Shown here piece after piece: positions 36,614 through 64,000 of a stretch of DNA of 64,000 nt. Under the pieces are notes generated by a model. It was given only the letters and a program-made list of their open reading frames with translations. It was not told the DNA's origin and made no database searches. This DNA comes from Antennarius striatus (lineage: Eukaryota > Chordata > Actinopteri > Lophiiformes > Antennariidae): NCBI RefSeq assembly GCF_040054535.1, contig NC_090781.1:14622982-14686981 (forward strand). The letters run 5' to 3'. Numbering within the stretch: position 1 is the stretch's first letter; every line of letters starts with the position of its first letter. The translations under genes and the position numbers were made by a program.

Positions 36614-37072
36614 CAAACTCTCATCTACCAATCTGCCTGTATAGTAACACATTGCGTCATTGAATCCGATAATAACACCAGAAAGATTTTTTCTCCAACA
36701 GGAGGACTGATACAGCCACGATATCTACCATGACACTCGATGGATTTGGTGTAATAAAGTTTAGGACACCATTCCTGTTATTTTATAGCTTCAAACAACA
36801 TGTCACAGAGATTAAGTCACTCCAGAGGACACAAGCTGTTGACCAGCAGAAACCAAGGTGCCAAGTGGGTGGTCCGCTCAGGCCTGCTGGGACACTACAG
36901 TCCATCTCTTTAATGTGTCTAAGTGCATTACAATTATGTGAAAATGAACACTCCACCCAAACAGGGAGCATCTCTTGTATGGTAGCATGCATGCACAGAA
37001 TGCCTCATCCATAACTGAAAATGTGTGGCTTTGACTCACAATTATTGTGCAACCTTTTGGACAGACACTAAT

Positions 37073-37216
37073 ACACATACATACATACATACATACATAC
37101 ATACATACATACATACATACATACATACATACATACATACATACATACATACATACATACATACATACATACATACATACATACATACATACATACATAC
37201 ATACATACATACATAC
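37073..37216. repeat. (ACAT)n microsatellite
   Basis: About 36 tetranucleotide copies. Long open frames on both strands here are repeat artefacts. Confidence 0.98.
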
Positions 37217-38151
37217 ACATATGCAAACAAACAAAAATAAAGAAACAAAAACTAACTAAGAAATGAGCAAAGCATACTGGAGATGAAGTGTGCACCACAA
37301 TTTGGATTTGTTCATCATCAGAGCTGCATAGTGTCTGGGTATTTTACAGGGCTTCATATCATTCATTCAGTCGATGTATGGGAAAAAGAGTTGAAACAGA
37401 GCCTCGTATCCAAAGACAGTCGATCTTGACAAAATGATTTGTCAATGGAAGAGGGGCCTCATTAGCATAACAATTGTGGGAACTGCATGGATCTACTTTC
37501 CATGAGACAGTACTAAAAACAAAACAAAAGAATGCTAGGATTATAATGTGATGAAAGAAATGTGGTCTTGTACTATTGTAGAAATTATTTTTTCTTTTAA
37601 GTAAAAAAAGATTTATGATGTCCCATCATCTATAACTATGGATACAAAGTATATTTACACAGTAAAATGATTACATATCCTTAAAAATGCAGAACATATA
37701 CTCTTAGTGTATTCAAAAACTCAAAACATGTACACAGTGAATGGAATTCTGAGTTGAGTTGAGGTTTCCTCATTTACAAAAAAAAAAAAATTTCACTGTC
37801 ATTTTTGATGATGTTTTGTACGGTAAAAAAAATAATGTTAGTTATTGCTGGACATCAGTTGCATGTTGCAAGTTTAAGGGTACCCTTTTCCATTTGCTTA
37901 ACACCCCAGAACTTCTGTGGGAATTTAAAATTAACCATATTTCAATATCTTTTAAATATTGTTTCAGCAAACAAATTTGGGGTTAGGAGTGTCCTAGTAT
38001 TACAGTGTATGCCAATAAAATAGGGAATACTTTCTGTTTGTAGCATTTGTTGCCCAGATTATTTATTATATTTCTCCTAAAATAATGGCATATTGTTATT
38101 ATGTATTTATAAACCATATAAAAAGTCAAAATCCTGACAAAGATTGTGAGC

Positions 38152-38395
38152 AGTAGCTCAGTGCACTAGGTCTAGGTTTGGGAGGTGGAGGATGGAACAA
38201 TCAAAGACGAGCATAGACCAAAGAGCATTGAGTGTGAACTGGTAGTTGGAGAGGTGCCGGTTCATCTCCTCAGCATAGATAAGGTGCCCTTGAGCAAGGC
38301 ACCAAGCAAGCCCTGCAAGTTGCTCAGTGAGTGCTATGTGGCTGCTCGCTGCTGTATCATCTTTCTCTCCTTGTTTGCATGCTTACAGGCCCCTT

Positions 38396-38471
<76 letters not shown>
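38152..38471 (+). mobile_element. tRNA-derived SINE-like element (copy 2) with (TG)n tail
   Basis: GTAGCTCAGTGCACTAGG resembles a tRNA A box. It is followed by GAGGTGCCGGTTCATCTCCT, AAGGTGCCCTTGAGCAAGG and GCATGCTTACAGGCCCC, in the same order as the copy at 15309. It ends in a (TG)n tail (38395-38471). It sits about 870 bp upstream of the yap1 start codon. Confidence 0.75.
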
Positions 38472-38473
<2 letters not shown>

Positions 38474-38639
38474 TGCAGCCTGTATATGTATGTGGAATAT
38501 AGTGAAAATAAAATGTTATATAATAAAATAATCATAACACACAAAAAAAGACTTATTTTAGGATTTGGCATTTAATTGTTGCATGTCTACTTTTGGTAGA
38601 TTTGTAATTTCATTAATCGTCGAATAACATCGGACTTGA

Positions 38640-59604
<20,965 letters not shown>

Positions 59605-62155
59605 AAGATCAGAGCAGGATGCTCCTGACTGCTCTTCCCCATACACTCTGAACTGCTGCCTGCTTTAATCTGTGAAGGATTCATGGATGCTATTACAAGA
59701 CATTTCAAGCGTCTTTGGACTTCTGTTTCTGTCTTGGCATGTAAGGCCACCCTATTGGAGGCAGTATTGCTCTGTTCTTCTCACTGGTGTGTTATCTCTT
59801 TACTTTGTCTGTGTCTTCAAGGCTGGCCCATGAACAGACAATTACACAAGGGTCCCCAAATTTTTCACAGGTCTGTCAGTGAATCTAGGGCAGGGGTGAC
59901 TCCTTCCCCTGATCTCCCCTCAAACCTGGATGCATGTTCACTCCTGCAAGGACAACCATCATCAGTTATTGCCTGGAGTCTCTGGTGTCTCTTTCTTGCA
60001 AGATCATGCAATCGAGCGCTTTAGAATTGCTTTCCGGACTATTGCGTCTGACTTAGTAGCTTTATATGTGGCCTTGCATGGAGAATCTTTTTTTTTTGTT
60101 TGATTGTTTGAAAATCGTTTTGTTTTCAACACGCCTGAGAAACCAAAAATGATGTATTTGGAACATAATGAATAATACTGATTTGGAGAAAAGGTGAGAT
60201 GAGGCCCAGTTCAGACATGTTACCTTGCTGGAGGGGATGGGTTTGGGTTGGAGCCTGGGGACCGACTTCATTGCTGCTTGGCTGTGCCAGCATGTCTAAG
60301 TTAAACCTTTGATAGATCAAGTGCCTTCATTTAGACTTTTAGGACACGAGCAACACGAACAATTACTCCAGAATTACTACGCAATAAGCATTAGGTTATA
60401 TTCATTTATACCTGCCACTCCTTCCTCTTTTCAGTGTTCAATAATCAAAAATATCATTTTTGTTTTATATAAAAAAACATGAGTGGATTTAGGGAGGTTG
60501 TTTTTTTTTTTTTTGAGGGGGGGGGGTACCCAGCTTAACTCTACTTTGTTTTATCTCAGTCTTATTCATTCATGATTCATTCTTGTTTTAACTTTTTAGT
60601 ACTTTTATTTTTAGGTTACTACACATGTATTATAGCTTAGATCAATGGCATTTTTCCTTGTTTTTAACCTTTTTTAATAGATTTATTATACATGTTTAAC
60701 AAGGATTACAGTTGTCACATACATCACTTTGCCAAGTTAGCCAAGACACAGATTGAGTTTTTTTTTCTCCTCTGATTTTCTATACGTATTAGTGTTATTA
60801 TTTGTTGATCATATACAGCCTTTGTTATATTTCATAAACATTAACCAAAAAGGCAGATCTATTGACTAAACAAACTAAGTGTTGGATCAGTTAAAACTTG
60901 TTAAATGTACAGAGTAAAAGAGTTACAACATTTGAACATGTGTTCCAAAGGAGGGATCCAAACCCTCTACTTGATGCTGTGCTGTGTGTGAATTAAAGGG
61001 TTTATAGTGTACAGCTACGACAGGTTTAAGCAGGTTTAAAAGTCATGTCGAAGGGGAGTGAAGAAGGAAAGGGTTTGACTGGCAGTGAGAGTTACACAGA
61101 ATCTTGAATTTTTTTGTGAAATAATCAAGAAACACTCATTCAGGAATTGTCGTGGTGTCTTCCAAAGATCTTTTTGTAATGACAATAACACTAATATTTG
61201 TTTCCACTTTCAGTCCAGAACCAATCTAATGTAAATCAGCCTTTGTATGAACACAATGTATAAGCTAATGAGAAGGTGGCATAGGTTGTATGTATTAATG
61301 GCCATGCCTGAATAGGTCTAGCTGAAAAATTTGGTCTTATTTCTAAGACAAGATGGTTGTTTTGAGTGACTAACCCTGTAATTTAAGGATGAGCTTTCAG
61401 AACAGAGCAAGTGATTCTTCTTACAGTGCTCATATGTTTACATTCTATCTGAGGAAGAAACTGCTAAAGCCACAGTGAAGACAAAATACTGACAAAACTG
61501 TCATAATCGTATTGTTTTGATGTTTACAGCTCAATAACATCTTTGCATTACTTCAGTAACTTTAAATAACACCATGCATGCCCATGTTGGAGGCATGCAA
61601 GATGTCACACTGACGATGTTGCCAACCAGTACTTAAATGGTTGTATTAACTTGATCAAACTATTATCTATATTTTTTAGATCAGAACATGAACAATTTTA
61701 AACTCTGTGTGAGAAACCTCTTTAGTTCTGATTTTATTGATTTTTAAATTGTGTTGATAATGGATTAAGATTGATAAACAGTGTTGGTGAGAAAAAATTC
61801 AGCTAAAATGAGTGGTACACTACAGTGCTTGTAATGCAAAGACAGAGTTTTCATTTTGATGCGATGACACATTTTTCCACACAAACCTGATTTATATGCT
61901 TCCTTAGTGTGTAATTTTCAGAACATATCTGTTGACTGTCATTGTAGCATTAGGACTAATCACACAAGTTTAAGAATTTCATCTTTAGAATTTTCTAAAT
62001 GCACATGAAATGAATTTATATTCAGTAATGATCTGTTCATTTTTTGATAGATATGTGCATGTGTTTTAGATCAGTAAATTCTGTTACATTATGTCTTGCT
62101 TCATGTGATACTGTACATTGAAATTGGCCTGAAATAAAGTATATACTTTGTGGTA
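59605..62155 (+). other. yap1: yap1 3' UTR
   Basis: About 2.5 kb from the stop codon to just past the AATAAA at 62133. It is AT-rich with T-runs and no competing exon signals. The length is similar to the long 3' UTR known for vertebrate YAP1 mRNAs. A G-run (60514-60527) follows a long T-run. Confidence 0.65.
62133..62138 (+). terminator. yap1: Poly(A) signal of yap1
   Basis: AATAAA followed within 20-30 nt by GT/T-rich sequence (TATATACTTTGTGGTAATACT region). This is a typical cleavage context. Confidence 0.65.
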
Positions 62156-62935
62156 ATACTTGACTTGCTTTATGTATTTAAAAAAAACAAATTTCTCATA
62201 ATGAAAATAGATGTGCCCACTTGTCTCTCAAATGTTTATCTCATATTTTACATTCAATTTATGGCTCAGGTTTGATAAGTACAGTAAGCAATTTCTTGAA
62301 TAATACAATTTGTGCAGTAGCTCACAGGTCAAAGCCAATCCAAAGTTCCCAACGTTTTGGGGCCACATTTTTTCTGTCATAGGTTCAAGTTTTATGTTGA
62401 AATTTTTATAATGGGAAGTACTCTGTTTTGTATTTTCGGTGAACATCTTTACGCGTATGCAGGAAACTAGCAAACAAACTGTAATACTAAAGAGTATAAA
62501 CCAGTGGTCAGTGAAAGTCGCATTTTAACAACTCCCTCTGACTCCGACCAACAGTCCCATCAACCATCATTGAGGAGCCAGACGTGTCTTAGAATATGAA
62601 TAGCACTGACCAAACCTCACAGGGTTAAAAAGCTGAGACAACACCAACCACCACCAGAAATGAAGAAGACTCTTGCATGAGAGGTGAAACATCTTAAAGA
62701 ACCTTTCTTAAAAGTCCAGTGGACTGATTTAAACAAAAGAAGAACCTATGCAGACAACAGAGCCATTAATCAATGTACAACAATCAGTTGTCGCTAGTAT
62801 TCAATTCTAAAGTATTAAGCGTGTACAGTCATTTAAAATGTGAGACATAGCATAATCTCTGGGTTTCTTTTGTTTTTGTAACAGTACTGACGAAAACTTG
62901 ATACTGTGTTGAACTCTTAAATCTTGAATGTCGTG

Positions 62936-62950
62936 TGGGCCCTCTAGCGG
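62936..62950 (-). promoter_or_regulatory. CTCF-like motif
   Basis: Minus-strand CCGCTAGAGGGCCCA matches the CTCF core at about 12 of 15 positions, with the central CTAGAGGGC intact. It faces back toward yap1. Motif only. Confidence 0.35.
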
Positions 62951-62978
62951 TCACACTGCAACACTACAACACAGTCAA

Positions 62979-63605
62979 TTAAAGGTCCCATATTATGTTT
63001 TTTTTACATTCATGTCATTCAGCTACGTCCAACTACACTGTATTTGAAATGTCTTGCCCCAAAGTGATCTGTGGTCCTCAATATCTTTGATTGATTATTG
63101 ATAAAATCACTTCCGCCCCCAAACACTCTGTGTTAATGGGGCGTATGGACAATGAGACCATGTTCGCTATGACGATGGGGATACATCTTTTGCGGACACA
63201 CACACACACACATGACTACAACGGAGCTAAGTAGTTGGCAAAATGCTAGCTGACTTCAATAGTTTGTGAGGAACTTACAGTATGTAGCTCTGAGCCAGGT
63301 CGTTACCACACACCGCTACCATAGCCTGAACACGACCCCCCACACACACACATGACTGAAGTGAGGTTAACTAGTTAGCCCAATGCTAGCTGACTTCAAC
63401 AGTTTGTGAGGAACTTTCAGAGTGTAGCTCTGAGCTAGGACCTTACCGCACAATGCTGCCGTATCCGGAATGAACTCCCCCCTCGGGGATAGCCACGCCC
63501 TTGGGCATGTCAACCAAATCAATATCGTCAATCACTCTGTCCAATCACAGAGCGCCGTTTGTGACGTCACAAAGGGCAACTCTAGCAATATCCAATCGTT
63601 TTGAT
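62979..63605 (+). mobile_element. TTAA-flanked MITE-like repeat with internal tandem units
   Basis: Begins TTAAAGGTCCCATATTATG, the usual left terminus of a fish piggyBac-like (TTAA target) element. Two ~140-bp tandem units follow (63196-63340 and 63341-63481), each with CACACACACATGACT, ATGCTAGCTGACTTCAA, AGTTTGTGAGGAACTT and TGTAGCTCTGAG. The right terminus was not found, so the extent is uncertain. Confidence 0.5.
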
Positions 63606-64000
63606 TCAGTCCGGGTAAGAGTTAAGATCTTAAGCTTGAGCCTGAGTCCAAGCCCAACTCGAAATTCGGGCCGGGTCGGACTCAAAAAGTCAGAAGTTAC
63701 GTTCGGGTCGGGCTTTAATACCCTCGGGCTTGGGTCGGGCTGGATTTTTTTTTGGACCTCGGGCTTAAAATCTTAAGATCCAATATTTATATATTATGTA
63801 ACTCAAACGATCTATGGATATTAAACTAAGGAATACCCTTATAAAATAAATAGTTTAGGTAAAACAGAAAAGGCGCTGTATGAGAAACATCCATCTACAA
63901 TACCTGCTCAGTTCCCTCCGTGCGTCAGCTGTATCTTCTCCTGTCACTTAACCTTTCGGATCATACACACTGAAAGTAGAGGTAAGATCTTAAGCCCAAG
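63606..64000. repeat. Unidentified repeat, runs off the window
   Basis: The motif GTTAAGATCTTAAGC (63615) reappears as GTAAGATCTTAAGCCCAAG at the window end, and CGGGTCGGGC-type motifs recur at 63671-63741. This looks like a repeat with ends sharing AAGATCTTAAG, but it is cut by the window edge. Confidence 0.35.

Larger units (their letters stand above)
33441..38151. other. Gene-free spacer between the cep126 duplicate and yap1
   Basis: Only microsatellites and short chance frames were found. In human the CFAP300 gene occupies the equivalent position. No CFAP300-like peptide was recognised on either strand. Confidence 0.45.

Noticed and set aside
37073-37216. CRISPR-like array
   Set aside because: Direct microsatellite with no spacers, in a vertebrate genome.
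37025-37298. Long open frames on both strands (IHTY and CMYV repeats)
   Set aside because: Entirely due to the ACAT tetranucleotide repeat. The same applies to frames over 6744-6888, 15433-15602, 28883-28962, 35811-35901 and 38395-38471.

Overview
The window is vertebrate nuclear DNA, almost certainly from a teleost fish. It carries four spliced protein-coding genes with GT-AG introns, microsatellites and several fish-type interspersed repeats. The order and orientation pgr(-), trpc6(-), cep126(+), yap1(+) match human 11q22.1, where I recall PGR, TRPC6, ANGPTL5, CEP126, CFAP300 and YAP1. No ANGPTL5 or CFAP300 exons were recognised here.

Layout. 1-2052: flank beyond the 3' end of pgr. 2053-6377: progesterone receptor gene pgr, minus strand, 8 coding exons. 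6378-8678: intergenic, with a long TATC microsatellite and a perfect hairpin. 8679-14890: trpc6 cation channel, minus strand, 11 coding exons plus a possible 5' UTR exon. 15300-18420: repeat-rich spacer with a tRNA-like SINE, a complete 1,353-bp hAT transposon with a perfect 8-bp target duplication, an unexplained exon-like ORF and another repeat. 18738-26414: cep126 (centrosomal protein), plus strand, about 12 coding exons, with a hAT MITE and LINE debris in its introns. 26415-38640: mainly repeats, plus a decayed, collinear partial duplicate of cep126 (blocks resembling exons 4, 5, 6 and 7). 38640-62155: yap1, plus strand, 8 coding exons, a candidate extra 57-bp cassette exon and a 2.5-kb 3' UTR with a poly(A) signal. 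62156-64000: repeats.

The genes share no pathway that the sequence itself shows. pgr is a nuclear steroid receptor, trpc6 a diacylglycerol-gated Ca2+ channel, cep126 a centrosome/cilium protein and yap1 the Hippo-pathway coactivator. Their linkage is ancient vertebrate synteny, not an operon. The main points of interest are the cep126 pseudogene copy sitting where CFAP300 would be expected, the frame-preserving extra exon in yap1, CTCF-like motifs with an ordered orientation pattern, a CA-repeat abutting a trpc6 3' splice site, and well-preserved transposon insertions. All exon boundaries were read by eye from splice consensus, phase continuity and remembered family sequences; no alignment was run.
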